A DNA stretch of 64,000 nucleotides from Prado023 sp963753075 (GCA_963753075.1 CAVWAR010000010.1:1-64000); one strand, 5' to 3'; positions 26,924 to 35,820 are shown, counted from the stretch's first letter. Numbers and translations: made by a program. Notes: a model not told the origin generated them from the sequence alone.

Positions 26924-27103
26924 ATGACGAACGGCCCGAACCCCCGCGCCGAGTCGGCCGACGACCCCGTCGCGGACAGCGCTGAGCTCTCCAACCTCAC
27001 GGCCAGCACGGTTGAAGAGGCCATGGACGCCCACGACGAGGATGTCGAGGGTCGTGTCAACGAGTCGGCCTACACCCCAGCCGACACCCCAACCGACACC
27101 TGA
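26924..27103 (+). CDS. Small acidic protein, hypothetical
   Basis: Fifty-nine residues from ATG 26924 (MTNGPNPRAESADDPVADSA to a TPADTPTDT end). It is very acidic and low in hydrophobic residues, so probably disordered. AAGGACGG lies upstream at acceptable spacing. No family was recognised. The rest of the 587-bp region between zwf and the CPBP fragment (26707-27293) holds the hairpin at 26758 and nothing else supported. Confidence 0.4.
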   Translation: MTNGPNPRAESADDPVADSAELSNLTASTVEEAMDAHDEDVEGRVNESAYTPADTPTDT

Positions 27104-27293
27104 CTCAGACGGCCAGCGTCCTGCCTCGCTGTGGGGAGGCCAGGTCCACGGATATCCCACGGCGTCGTTTCCGGGGTCTGGCCCTCGATCAGGGTTAGGC
27201 CCGGTGCCGGTCGAACCGGTCAACCTTCCCCGGTGGACGCCGACTGTCCCTACGCGAGCGGCCGCCAACTGAACGCCAGCCCTGATTCCGGTC

Positions 27294-27776
27294 GTGACGG
27301 GTTCCGCGCTCGGCGCCGAGAGCTTCGTTCGCTACTCGGGCGCCCCTGATGCCGGCTTCTGGGTCGTTGTTTGCGTGCTGGTGGTCAACGGCTTCGGAGA
27401 GGAGATCGGCTGGCGGGGCTACCTCGCCGAGCATCTCCTCGCGCGCCGCAGCCAGGCCATGACATCGCTTTTCGTCTGGCCGATCTGGGCGACCTGGCAC
27501 CTGCCCATGTGCTGGGTCGTCGGCAACTTCCGGGACTTCGGCGTGGGGGGCACCATCGGCTGGATCGTGGGGATCGGGTTCGGCTCGGTCTTCCTGACAT
27601 GGCTCTACGCATCGGCCGGCCACTCGATCCTGATTGTGGCGCTCTGGCACACCGCCTACAACTTCACGACCGCGACGGAGGCCTCGGCGGGCGTCGCGAC
27701 AGCCGTGGCCAGCACCGCGGTGATTATCTCCAGCGTCGTGATCCTCCGCAGGCCGCGTTCCTGGAGCCGTCCGTAG
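27294..27776 (+). pseudogene. CPBP-family membrane protease, N-terminus missing
   Basis: A 160-codon C-terminal portion of a CPBP (CAAX-protease/bacteriocin-processing) intramembrane metalloprotease. It keeps the active-site motifs EEIGWRGYL (EExxxR), the F-x-x-x-H of FVWPIWATWHLP and the third motif ALWHTAYNF. Complete members have about 100 more residues with two or three further helices at the N-terminus. The upstream 200 bp do not encode them in any frame, and a stop closes the frame at 27272. It is probably a truncated gene, though a short active version starting at GTG 27294 cannot be excluded. Confidence 0.65.
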
Positions 27777-28449
27777 CACCTCACCCCCGGCGTGACGCCC
27801 GCATCAGATCGACTCCGCGATGATGCTCTTCAAGCACGTGGTCGGAACTCGTCGTGCCGGACGAGCTGCTCGTCGTGCTGCACGTCTCTAGGGCCGGTTC
27901 AGCGGACACGCTTGCCTGTTGCGCCGCGCTGACAAGCCCCCAAGGAGGACAGGTCAGCTGGCCACGTCCGGAGTCCACCCTCCACACCATCGAGCTGGTG
28001 GGTGACACGGCGACCTGCCCCCTTTCGGCCGTATGTTGGGCTACCCAGGTAGAGCATTGGCGGTCCGCGTCCTGGCCGCCCACTATGACGAGGGCCAATG
28101 CGGGCATCGGGGGGCCGTACCGCGCAGGTCTCAGCCTTGCCCGAATCGGGTGCCTCGCCCCCCGCGAAGAGCAGGACGTTCGGCACTTCAGGGCCCAGTG
28201 GTCGACCACACCTGCCGCAAGAGGCGTTTCTGGCGGCTGAAGGCGACCGTTCGGGACGTGCTGGTATCTGTCGTGCGTGCGTTCACGCTCAGGAACTCGA
28301 TCGCACGTATTGAGCGCCGCATCGCTGAGCTGGACGAGTTCTATCGCGGTTGCTCCCTGGGCTGCATTCGACAGGCAGCCACCGTCGGCCAATCACGTCA
28401 CGGCAATCACCTCATTCTGGTGCGTAACCAGGTGCGCCGGAACGCCGCC
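27777..28449. other. Intergenic region with no recognised gene
   Basis: 673 bp between the CPBP fragment and the second APC permease gene. Open frames exist on both strands (for example 27854-28240 plus and 27781-28392 minus), but their composition shows no domain, signal or ribosome-binding site. No repeat or RNA gene was recognised. Confidence 0.5.
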
Positions 28450-29745
28450 TCAAGCCGTCCAGTCCCTGCCGCTGAGCTGCCGGAAGCCTGCCTCGATCCC
28501 GAAGGACACGGCGACCATGATCACGAGGACGGATGCGTCGGCCATGCTGCTCCTGGCGATGAGGACGGCGAGGGCACCGGCACATGCCGCGGCGGCCAGC
28601 GTCGAGATCCAGGGCGCTGAGCCCCGCTGGCTGGCGGTTCGGGCCTCGGCCACGTTGACGACGGCGAAGACGATGAGGAAGCCTGCGCTGCCCATCGTGG
28701 AGATGCTCTCCAGGTCCAACAGATTCGCGAGCAGGACCGCGCAACCGGCAGTGATGAAGAGCCCTTCAAGTGGCTGGTTCCAGATGCGCCGCTCGAGCTG
28801 GGCGGGCAGCTCCCGGGACTTCGCGATCGAGTAGGTCATGCGAGCGGAACCGTAGAGGGTGGCGTTGATCGCCGACGCGGTCGAGAGCATGGCGGCGACC
28901 CCGATCATCACGAACCCAGCCGACCCCAGTGCTGGGCGTGCTGCCTCGGCCAGTGCATAGTCGCGGGCGTCGACGAGGTCGTCGACCGGCAGCGATCCCA
29001 CGGAGACGATGGCAACCAGGACGTACAACAGGATCACGAACGCCACGGACACGTAGTAAGCGATCGTCAACGTGCGCTTCGGGTCGGCAACGTCCTCGGC
29101 CGCGTTGGCGATGAGCTCGAAGCCCTCATAGGCCAGGAAGATGATCATCCCGCCAGCGACCAGCGAGACCGGAGAACTCCACTGGTCCGGCGCCAGCCGG
29201 GAGGCCGAGATCCCCACCAGACCCGCGGCCACGAACACCAGCAGGATGGCGACCTTGACCGCCACGACCAGACGCTCGGTCCGAGCCACGGTGGACGCTC
29301 CGGCCACGTTCAGGACGGTGATGAGCACAATGACACCCGTGAGGAACACGTGCTTCCACAAGCCATGAGAGTCCTTGGGCAGGAAGCTGGCCGCGTAACT
29401 GCCGAACGCAGACGCGTACAGGGCGAGCATGACGATGTAGCTCAGCCACAGCAGCACATTGACCCCGCCGGAGAACAACCCGGTACCGAAGGCGTGGTTC
29501 ACGAACGCGACGGTGCCGCCGCGACTCGGGTAGGACTTGGAGAGCAGCGAGTACGACCGAGCGGTCAGGAGCGCCACCATGCCTGCCACAAAGAATGAGA
29601 TCGGGGCCCCGCCACCGGCAATCTGGACCGACAACCCCAGGACCGCGAAGATCCCACCACCGACCATTCCGCCGATGCCGATGGCCACGGCTCCCCACAA
29701 CCCGATCCGTCCCGGGGAGCGCTCAGGAGGCTGGCCCACCGTCAC
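28450..29745 (-). CDS. APC-family amino acid permease
   Basis: A 431-residue permease with about 12 membrane helices. Helix 1 has AIGIGGMVGGGIFAVLGLSV, the loop after helix 2 has LSKSYPSRGGTVAFVNHAFG, and the helix 6 region has FLAYEGFELIANAAEDVADP, all typical of the APC superfamily (cationic or branched amino acid type). GTG 29745 follows GGAAGGAT. It shares the overall plan of the permease at 17650 but is clearly a different subfamily. The transported amino acid cannot be inferred. Confidence 0.9.
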   Translation of the reverse strand: MTVGQPPERSPGRIGLWGAVAIGIGGMVGGGIFAVLGLSVQIAGGGAPISFFVAGMVALLTARSYSLLSKSYPSRGGTVAFVNHAFGTGLFSGGVNVLLWLSYIVMLALYASAFGSYAASFLPKDSHGLWKHVFLTGVIVLITVLNVAGASTVARTERLVVAVKVAILLVFVAAGLVGISASRLAPDQWSSPVSLVAGGMIIFLAYEGFELIANAAEDVADPKRTLTIAYYVSVAFVILLYVLVAIVSVGSLPVDDLVDARDYALAEAARPALGSAGFVMIGVAAMLSTASAINATLYGSARMTYSIAKSRELPAQLERRIWNQPLEGLFITAGCAVLLANLLDLESISTMGSAGFLIVFAVVNVAEARTASQRGSAPWISTLAAAACAGALAVLIARSSMADASVLVIMVAVSFGIEAGFRQLSGRDWTA

Positions 29746-29932
29746 ATCCTTCCGCGATCAGGGATGTCCATAAGCCGAGGAGTCGGGTGCCGCCTCCCGG
29801 CATGGACCGGGAGGCGGTCCCGCCCACGAGCCTATTCCGGCCGGGTGGCGCCTGGCTCTCAGCGCCGAGGAGTGAGCACCCCAGCTTCAGAGTCGTGGCA
29901 CGCCCCTGCCGATCCCGGCGTTGATGCACCGG

Positions 29933-29961
29933 GTGCGTATCCGCCGCGAGCTGGGCGCTCT
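29933..29961 (+). repeat. Dispersed CCGCCGC-type repeat
   Basis: GTGCGTATCCGCCGCGAGCT followed by GGGCGCTCTG. It ends 24 bp from the stop of the minus-strand NAD(P)H-binding gene and marks the left end of the second accessory stretch. Confidence 0.5.
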
Positions 29962-29984
29962 GGCGGGATCTGGGTTGGTTGGCG

Positions 29985-30611
29985 CTACTTGGCCCAGACG
30001 AAGGGGGCTTGGCGGGGGTAGAGGTGTTGGTCGAGGGTGTCGATGAGGAAGGTGGCGAGGTCTGCGCGGGGGATGGACCAGTGTCCGGGGGTGTGCGGGT
30101 GGTGGCCGATCCGCCCGGTCGGGGGGGTGTCGAGCAGGCGGGGTGGGCGGACCAGGGTCCAGTCCAGGTCGGAGTCGGCCAGGACCTGGTACTCGGCGGG
30201 CTTGTCCTTGGCAACGGCCCCGCCGATGGTGCGCACCATCGTCGAGATGACCCGGTCCTTGGTGCCCTTGCGGTCGCCGGGGACGTCGATCCCGGCACCG
30301 CTGATCCCGATGAACCTGCTGATCCCGGCGGTGGGCATCGCGGTGACGAGCAGGCGGGCGGTGCGGGTGTGCAGGTCGGTCTCCTTGGCGGTGGGCCCGA
30401 GCGCGGAGACCACCGCCCCGGCGCCGTCCAGGAGATCGCGGATTGCCTGCGGGTCGGTCGAGGAGCCGACCACGACCCGCACCCCGGGGTCGGAGTCGGT
30501 GAGCTTGGCCGGGTCACGGGCCAGCACGGTCACGGTGTGCCCGCGGCGCAGCAGCTCGGCGAGGACCAGGCGGCCGGTGCGTCCGGTGGCTCCGATCAGG
30601 GCGACGTTCAT
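29985..30611 (-). CDS. NAD(P)H-binding atypical SDR protein
   Basis: A 208-residue NAD(P)-dependent epimerase/dehydratase-like (atypical short-chain dehydrogenase) protein. The Rossmann motif is MNVALIGATGRTGRLVLAEL; GVRVVVGSSTDPQAI and FIGISGAGIDVPG follow, with LDWTLVRPPRLLDTPPTG near the C-terminus. Such proteins are often flavin reductases or redox sensors rather than classical dehydrogenases. It is the last gene of a three-gene operon: its ATG overlaps the TGA of the MarR gene by one base. Confidence 0.85.
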   Translation of the reverse strand: MNVALIGATGRTGRLVLAELLRRGHTVTVLARDPAKLTDSDPGVRVVVGSSTDPQAIRDLLDGAGAVVSALGPTAKETDLHTRTARLLVTAMPTAGISRFIGISGAGIDVPGDRKGTKDRVISTMVRTIGGAVAKDKPAEYQVLADSDLDWTLVRPPRLLDTPPTGRIGHHPHTPGHWSIPRADLATFLIDTLDQHLYPRQAPFVWAK

Positions 30612-31135
30612 CAGGCGGGTCCCTTCGTGGGCTGAGGTTCTGCGTGGGGTGGCGTGGTGTGCACGGCGTGCGCGAGGCGGGCGAGCAGGTCGGCCAGGGC
30701 GCGATGCTGCTCGGGGGTCCAGTCGGCGGTGACCGTGGCCAGGTATCCGGTGCGCGCGGAGCGGGCGGACTCGGCCAGGGTCCGCCCGGTCGGGGTCAGG
30801 GCGACCGCGGTGCGCCGGTGGTCGGTGGCGCTGGGGGTGCGCGACACGCAGCCAGCGGCCTGTGCGCGGTCGACCAGGCGGCTGGCGGTGGAGTGCGCCA
30901 CGTCCAGGGCGGCGGCCAGGTCGGCCACGGTCACCTCGGCCAAGTGGGCGCGCCGGTCTAGGGCGTCGACGATCCAGATCGTGGACATCTCCACGGTCCC
31001 CAGAGCTGGGTCGTTCAGCCGGGCTGGGGCGGCCCACAGCCGGCGCAGCCCGATCAGGGCAGTGTCCAGATCGGCCAAGGCGCGGCCCGGATCGTCGGGG
31101 GCAGCGGTGTTCCGGGCGGGACGGGCGCGGGTCAT
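30611..31135 (-). CDS. MarR-family transcriptional regulator
   Basis: A 174-residue winged-helix repressor. The HTH is in the segment LAEVTVADLAAALDVAHSTA, followed by the wing with SATDHRRTAVALTPTGRTL, which is the hallmark DxRxxxVxLTxxG of MarR proteins. It overlaps the upstream NmrA-like gene by ATGA and the downstream SDR gene by one base, so the three are co-transcribed. The palindrome at 31999-32015 near the operon start is a likely binding site, giving autoregulation released by a small ligand or oxidant. Confidence 0.9.
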   Translation of the reverse strand: MTRARPARNTAAPDDPGRALADLDTALIGLRRLWAAPARLNDPALGTVEMSTIWIVDALDRRAHLAEVTVADLAAALDVAHSTASRLVDRAQAAGCVSRTPSATDHRRTAVALTPTGRTLAESARSARTGYLATVTADWTPEQHRALADLLARLAHAVHTTPPHAEPQPTKGPA

Positions 31136-32013
31136 GGGCGTGCCCAGGTGTCCCTATGCTGGTGCGCCCACTGCGCGAACCCCAACGGCGGGCGCCCGGT
31201 CACCCGTTGCACGTCCTCGGTCAGCCCACCGGCACGGCCGAGCCGGGCGACGGTGTAGATCGCGGTGGTGACCGCCACCATCGGTGCCGGCATGCCCAGG
31301 GCGCGCCTGGCGTGGGCGGCGTAGCGCAAGGCCCCGGGCCGGGTGTAGCGGATCGTTCGGCCCAACTCCGTGGACAGCACGGCGGCGACCTGGGCGTAGG
31401 TGAGTGCGTCCGGCCCGGTCGGCGTCCACGCGCGGACACGGTGCCCGGCTGGGTCAAGCAGGGCGGCCACCGCCACCGCTGCCACGTCCGCGGCGGCCAC
31501 GAACGCCGTCGCGCCCCGCCCCGCCGGAACCACGATCTGGTCACGGTCACGGATGTCGCCAGCGTGCACCCCGGACAGGTTCTCCATGAAGAACGACGGC
31601 CGCACGAACGTCCAGCCCCGCCCGTTGCCCCGCAACCACGCCTCGATCTTCGCGTGCGGGACCACCCGGTTGCGCTCCGCGCCCTGCAGGGACAGCAGCA
31701 CCGTGTGCCCCACCCCTGCAGCCCGGGCCGCCTCCAACGCCGGGACCATGTCCCGAGCGATGTTGACCAGCTGCGGGGGGCGCATCAGGAACATCACCTC
31801 AACACCCTCGAACGCCGCAGCCCACGTCGCCGGGTCGGTGAAGTCGAACCGCACCACCGGCACACCCGGGAAACGGGCCCGAACCCGCCCCGGATCGATG
31901 TCCGCCGCACGCACCGACACCCCGGCCTCCCACAAACCTGCCAGCACCAATGCGCCCACGTTGCCCGACGCGCCTGTCACCAGAACCGGATCACCCACAT
32001 ATGCATCATACAT
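31132..32013 (-). CDS. NmrA-like NAD(P)-binding protein
   Basis: A 293-residue atypical SDR of the NmrA/HSCARG type. The nucleotide motif is PVLVTGASGNVGALVLAGLW; VVRFDFTDPATWAAAFEGVE, the RPPQLVN loop and WTFVRPSFFMENL are typical of this group. It is probably a redox-sensing or quinone/NADPH-dependent protein. ATG 32013 gives MYDAYVGDPVLVTG; GTG 31998 would place the palindrome at 31999-32015 fully upstream. It is first in the operon with marR and a second SDR gene. Confidence 0.87.
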   Translation of the reverse strand: MYDAYVGDPVLVTGASGNVGALVLAGLWEAGVSVRAADIDPGRVRARFPGVPVVRFDFTDPATWAAAFEGVEVMFLMRPPQLVNIARDMVPALEAARAAGVGHTVLLSLQGAERNRVVPHAKIEAWLRGNGRGWTFVRPSFFMENLSGVHAGDIRDRDQIVVPAGRGATAFVAAADVAAVAVAALLDPAGHRVRAWTPTGPDALTYAQVAAVLSTELGRTIRYTRPGALRYAAHARRALGMPAPMVAVTTAIYTVARLGRAGGLTEDVQRVTGRPPLGFAQWAHQHRDTWARP

Positions 32014-32015
32014 AT
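31999..32015. promoter_or_regulatory. AT-rich palindrome, probable MarR operator
   Basis: ATATGCATCATACATAT is a 17-bp near-perfect inverted repeat (three internal mismatched positions), the size of a MarR-family site, and strikingly AT-rich for this DNA. It lies exactly at the start of the NmrA-MarR-SDR operon. Its function is inferred from position. Confidence 0.55.
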
Positions 32016-32107
32016 ACCTGCGGATCTGAGCAGGCCGCCCGACCACCTCAAACGACCATCACCACAGGCAGTCCCTGGCCTTAACACTCGACCCCGAAAA
32101 GCTGCTG

Positions 32108-32237
32108 CACACCGCCGCCTGTGGACGCGGTTGCGTCGTGCGGGTCGGGTCTAGCGTCGCTGCTGTCCGGGTGCCTGGCCGCGCTGGCGGCGGGCGGGGT
32201 CTGGGCTGGTTGCGATGTCGCCGCGTGAGGTGACGTC
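32108..32237 (+). repeat. Dispersed repeat forming the recombinase leader
   Basis: CCGCCGCCTGTGGACGCGGT (from 32112) begins a 130-bp leader that runs to the recombinase ATG at 32238. The same leader, decayed, lies at 7264-7399. This ties the dispersed repeat physically to a tyrosine recombinase gene. Confidence 0.7.
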
Positions 32238-33151
32238 ATGTCCGGAACCACGATCCTTCTGCCGTTCCAACCATCGGCGATGTCGACCGCTCAGCTGGCG
32301 GCGGTGTCCTTCCTGGCACGCTACGCCGGTCGGACGCACGCCTTGTATGCCTACCAGTTGCGGCGGTGGTTCGGCTGGTGCGAATCCAACGGACTCGATC
32401 CACTGGTCGGGATCCAGCGAGCCCACGTCGAGTTGTACATCCGCCATCTCGGCGAGGGCGGGCTGATGGACTCCTCGGTGACCACGATGATGCACGGCGT
32501 CCGAGGGTTCTTCCGGTTCGCGCACATCGACGGGCTGATCACCGCCGACCCCGCGGTCTACGCCCGGTTGCCGAAGGTGCACCGCGACGAGTCCCGCACC
32601 CAGGGCTTGGACCGGTTGGAACTGATCAGGTTCCTGCAGGTCGCCCAGACCCTCACTGTCCATCACGGCGCGCTGGCCTACCTGCTCGGGATCAACGCGC
32701 TGCGGGCCTCGGAGGCCGCAGCGGTGCGCATCGAGGACTACGCCGACACCCTGCGCGGGCACCGGGTGCTGCACCTGGTCGGCAAGGGCAACAAACCGGC
32801 CACCATGCCGCTCACGGTCCCGGTCCTACGTGTCCTGGAGGCCTGCCGCGGGCAGCGGACAGCGGGGCCGCTGGTGCTGCGCCCGGTCTCCGGCAACCCG
32901 ATCGACCGGCGGGATGCCTACCGGATGGTCGCCCGGATCGCGACGGTCGCCAGCATCCCCCGGCACATCAGCCCCACTCGCTACGGCACGCCGCGATCAC
33001 CAACGCCCTGGACGCCGGCGTCCCGCTCCGTGACGCCCAGATCCTCGCCCGGCACGCCGACCCCCGAACAACTGAGCACTACGACCGCGCCCGCAGCAAC
33101 CTCGACCGACACGGCGTCCACTTCCTCACCGCCTACGTCGCCGGCGTCTGA
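32238..33151 (+). pseudogene. Tyrosine recombinase/integrase with a 1-nt frameshift
   Basis: A phage-integrase-family (XerC/D-like) recombinase of about 304 codons. The N-terminal SAM-like domain (about 25-115) contains THALYAYQLRRWFGWCESNG. The catalytic domain has Arg in LLGINALRASEA and Lys in VGKGNK. At a run of four C (32972-32975) the frame shifts: one more C would join RHISP to HSLRHAAIT (HxxR), ARHADPRTTEHYD with the second His and the Tyr. As sequenced, the frame from ATG 32238 runs to 33209 with a nonsense tail and lacks HxxR and Tyr. Either the gene is inactivated or a base was missed. No IntI-specific insertion is seen, so it is not an integron integrase. RBS: GAGGTGAC. Confidence 0.85.
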
Positions 33152-33238
33152 CCGGCCAGGCCACCCGCGCCGACTCCGCCCAGCCAGATGCGCCAACCAC
33201 ATGAGGTAGCAGCGCGGCGGCCGCTTCTCGAAGACTTG

Positions 33239-33260
33239 TATCGTATAGCGCTACACGATA
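33239..33260. promoter_or_regulatory. Palindromic operator of higBA
   Basis: A 22-bp inverted repeat with half-sites TATCGTATAGC and GCTACACGATA (one mismatched pair), ending 10 bp before the HigB start. The position, overlapping the expected promoter of a toxin-antitoxin operon, indicates a HigA or HigBA binding site. Confidence 0.75.
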
Positions 33261-33270
33261 CGCTGTCTGA

Positions 33271-33549
33271 GTGATCGTGAGCTTCCGGCACAAGGGCCTG
33301 GAGCGGTTGTACCGAGATGGCTCGAAGAAGGGTGTGCAGGCCGCGCACGCCTCGAAGTTGTTGCGGATCCTGTCGGCGCTGGATGTGGCCCAGGCCCCGG
33401 AGGACCTGTCGATTCCCTCGTTCCGCACCCATCAACTCAAGGGCGACCTGGCCGGTCACTGGTCGATCTGGGTCAATGGCAACTGGCGGGTGACGTTCCG
33501 ATTCGTCGAGCATGACGTCGAACTCGTGGACTATCAGGACTACCACTGA
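33271..33549 (+). CDS. higB: HigB-type RelE-superfamily toxin
   Basis: A 92-residue RelE/HigB ribosome-dependent mRNA interferase. It starts IVSFRHKGLERLYRDGSKKG and shows the family core ASKLLRILSALDVAQAPEDL, then HQLKGDLAGHWSIWVNGNWR and a VTFRFVEHDVELVDYQDYH end. The gene order (toxin first, HTH antitoxin second) and the LKGDLAGHWSI-NxNWR pattern are those of higBA. The start is GTG 33271, 10 bp after the palindrome. It should cleave mRNA on the ribosome when free of HigA. Confidence 0.92.
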   Translation: MIVSFRHKGLERLYRDGSKKGVQAAHASKLLRILSALDVAQAPEDLSIPSFRTHQLKGDLAGHWSIWVNGNWRVTFRFVEHDVELVDYQDYH

Positions 33550-33566
33550 AGAAGCAGGTGAGGACA

Positions 33567-33851
33567 ATGATGAAGACCCCGATGCATCCAGGAGAGATCC
33601 TGCGCGAGGACGTGCTGGCCGAACTCGGTCTGGGTGTCGGTGAGGCGGCGTCGCGCTTGGGAATCTCCCGTGTGGCGCTCAGTAGGGTGCTGCACGGCCA
33701 TGCCCGGATCAGCCCGAACCTCGCGGTACGCCTGGAGGAGGCCGGCGTCGGCACCGCCCGCGCCTGGCTGGCGATGCAGAGTGCACACGATCTGGCCGCT
33801 GAGCGGGCATCCGGTTCGCACGATGTTCGCCCCCTGAACGACGTCGCCTGA
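33567..33851 (+). CDS. higA: HigA-type XRE antitoxin
   Basis: A 94-residue HTH antitoxin. MMKTPMHPGEILREDVLAEL is the HigA signature, followed by the XRE helix-turn-helix GEAASRLGISRVALSRVLHG and SPNLAVRLEEAGVG. It begins 17 bp after the toxin stop with a GAGG ribosome-binding site. HigA should neutralise HigB and repress the operon at the upstream palindrome. A dispersed repeat copy starts 31 bp after the stop. Confidence 0.92.
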   Translation: MMKTPMHPGEILREDVLAELGLGVGEAASRLGISRVALSRVLHGHARISPNLAVRLEEAGVGTARAWLAMQSAHDLAAERASGSHDVRPLNDVA

Positions 33852-33881
33852 CCGAGCGACCCGCCCCACGCGCCTCCATGC

Positions 33882-33910
33882 GTCCGACCGCCGCCTGCGG
33901 ACGTACCGCG
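33882..33910 (+). repeat. Dispersed repeat after higBA
   Basis: GTCCGACCGCCGCCTGCGGA followed by CGTACCGCG, 31 bp after the higA stop. A GGGCGGGGTCT string downstream also matches the recombinase leader. Confidence 0.55.
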
Positions 33911-34025
33911 CGAGAGCAGGGCGGGGTCTCGGCCGCGCTGGCGGTATCGCCAGGACTGGTGGTCCCCGGTGCAGATGGTGTTGCGGGCACGATCCCAGGC
34001 ACAAGGCCGTTGCTGCGGTCCTTCG

Positions 34026-34895
34026 TCAGGTCGGGGCCGTGTCGGTCCTCGCGGAGAGAATGTCGAGGAGTTCGGTCCAGTGGGTGAGGAAGGACAGGTG
34101 GCCGCCGGGGTTGATGCTGTGGAATTGGGCGTTGGGGATTCTCTGGGCCAGGGTGTGCCCGGCTTGTGGGGTGACGATGGTGTCCTGGGCGCCGTGGAAC
34201 ACGTCGACCGGCTGGGTCACGTCGCCGGGGTTGAAGCCGAGTGGGGAGGCGGTGTTGTAGTCGGTGAGTGTGCCGTCCGGGCCGTTCTTCCAGGCCTCGG
34301 TCTTCTCCGCGGCCAGCGTGGGCCGGAAGGTGGGGTCGGTGAGGATCTGCTGGTCGGGTTCGGAGCAGACCTTGGCCATGGCGTCCAGGTGGGCCTGCAC
34401 GTTGCCCTGGACCTGGCGGGCGTTGAGGGCGAACCAGGCTCGCTGAAGGGGCGGGACGCGGCGCAGCCGTTGCGGTAGGCGCCCGGTCCAGTGCAACTGG
34501 GACAGGCCGCCGGGCTCGTCGACCAGGCCGAGGGAGTCCACGAGCACGACGTGCGTGACCCGGGTGGGCAGATGATGGGCAACGGCGAGGCCGTGCAAGC
34601 CGCCCAGTGACCAACCCAGGACCGCGAACAGGGGCAGACCGAGGTGGTCGGCCAGCTGCTCGACGTCGCGGGCGGTGTCTGTCGTGGTGCGGTGTGGTTG
34701 GGGTGACGATCCGCCGTAGCCCGGGCGGTCGAGGCTGATCAGCCGCAAGCCTGCGCCCTGCGCGAGGCTGTCGTCGGGGTGGCGCGCCAGTCGCGAGTCG
34801 CCCAAGCCCGGCAAGTAGATGACCGGGAAGCCGTCGGGTGCCCCGACGTCGTCGTAGGCCAGCAGGCGTCCATCAGACAAGGTCTGGGTGTGCAT
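34026..34895 (-). CDS. Alpha/beta-fold hydrolase
   Basis: A 289-residue alpha/beta hydrolase. The oxyanion region is VIYLPGLGDSR, the nucleophile elbow is GWSLGG, and the acid and base lie in FHGAQDTIV and PGGHLSF. The lid between contains a WTGRLPQRLRRV helix. ATG 34895 follows a GAGGGGG site and removes a 16-residue extension of the longer frame. It has no export signal. The substrate could be an ester, lactone or epoxide; no partner gene helps. It stands alone between repeat copies 33882 and 35215. Confidence 0.88.
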   Translation of the reverse strand: MHTQTLSDGRLLAYDDVGAPDGFPVIYLPGLGDSRLARHPDDSLAQGAGLRLISLDRPGYGGSSPQPHRTTTDTARDVEQLADHLGLPLFAVLGWSLGGLHGLAVAHHLPTRVTHVVLVDSLGLVDEPGGLSQLHWTGRLPQRLRRVPPLQRAWFALNARQVQGNVQAHLDAMAKVCSEPDQQILTDPTFRPTLAAEKTEAWKNGPDGTLTDYNTASPLGFNPGDVTQPVDVFHGAQDTIVTPQAGHTLAQRIPNAQFHSINPGGHLSFLTHWTELLDILSARTDTAPT

Positions 34896-35214
34896 GTGGT
34901 TCCCCCTCGCTGGCTCACGCACCAGGCCGCTTCCCCGGTGCACTCTCCACGTCTACTCCTCTGCCGTCCGCCGTGCAACACCCCGACTTCGGCTCAGCAG
35001 GGTCTGGGGGCCTTCGTCCCGCCTTCCGGTCCGAACCGACGCATGAGGTGCCCGGCGGGATGGAGCGCCGGATGGCGCTGTCGAATGCGAAGCGAAGCGC
35101 ACCGGCACCTCGTCGACAACCGTGCACCTCTCGCTCCCGTTCCAGCTGGCTGATAGACACCTGACCACCTTCCCGACCAGCGCGAGACCGCTCGAACCAT
35201 GCCGAAGAGGGCGC

Positions 35215-35243
35215 GTCAATCCGCGGCCTGCGGACGCACCACG
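35215..35243 (+). repeat. Divergent dispersed repeat copy in 34896-35362 gap
   Basis: GTCAATCCGCGGCCTGCGGA followed by CGCACCACG. It resembles the 33882 copy with one inverted CG step. It lies in a 467-bp gap between the hydrolase start and the GNAT gene end, where nothing else is recognised. Confidence 0.45.
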
Positions 35244-35362
35244 ACCCGGCGTCTTCGCCGCGTCAGAAGGACGCGGCCCGTCCGCCGATGGGGGACGTGG
35301 AGCTGACCGCTGCGAGTCCTGACGATTGTGGATCGGCTCAAGGTGGCAGGCGTCGATGCAGA

Positions 35363-35820
35363 TCACGGGGCGCCCGGGCGGGTCCACTCCATCCGGACGT
35401 CCTCAAGCTGCCAGATCGGCTCGAACCCGCGGGCGACTTCGGCGAAGCCGTGTCGGGAGTAGAAGGCGAGAGCGCGGTGGTTGCGGGCGAACGTGTACAG
35501 CCACAGATGTCCCGAGGACTGTTGCTTGGCCAGGTACAGCAGCCGGGAGCCGATGCCGCGGCTGATCCGGTCGACCCGGACGTAGAGCTGGCCCACGCTC
35601 TCGTCGGTGGATGCCAGGAACCCGACGATTCCGGAATCATCATGAGCCACGACGACCCGATGACTGGGCACCACGTGATCCAGCAGGTACGCGGTCTGCT
35701 CCCCACCGGGTGCGGATCGGTCACGCCGACGCCCCACTCAAAGCTCGCGCGCCACACTGCAACCAGCTCGACGGTGTCACGGTCGCGATCGAACGATCGG
35801 ACCTCGAACCCCGCATCCAC
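35363..35820 (-). pseudogene. GNAT acetyltransferase with a 1-nt frameshift
   Basis: A GNAT-fold N-acetyltransferase of about 153 codons. The first 40 codons from ATG 35820 (FEVRSFDRDRDTVELVAVWR, then GVGVTDPHPV) are in one frame; the rest (EQTAYLLDHVVPSHRVVVAH, VGQLYVRVDRISRGIGSRLL with the acetyl-CoA-binding R-G-x-G, LYTFARNHRALAFYSRHGFA) is in the next. The switch lies at a run of four C on the plus strand (35701-35704). One extra base would restore DPHPVGEQTAYLL. As sequenced, no complete protein is made. Either decay or a homopolymer sequencing error explains it. Confidence 0.82.

Noticed and set aside
27781..28392. Open frames on both strands between the CPBP fragment and the permease
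   Set aside because: Composition is non-protein-like, there is no ribosome-binding site, and no motif supports either strand.
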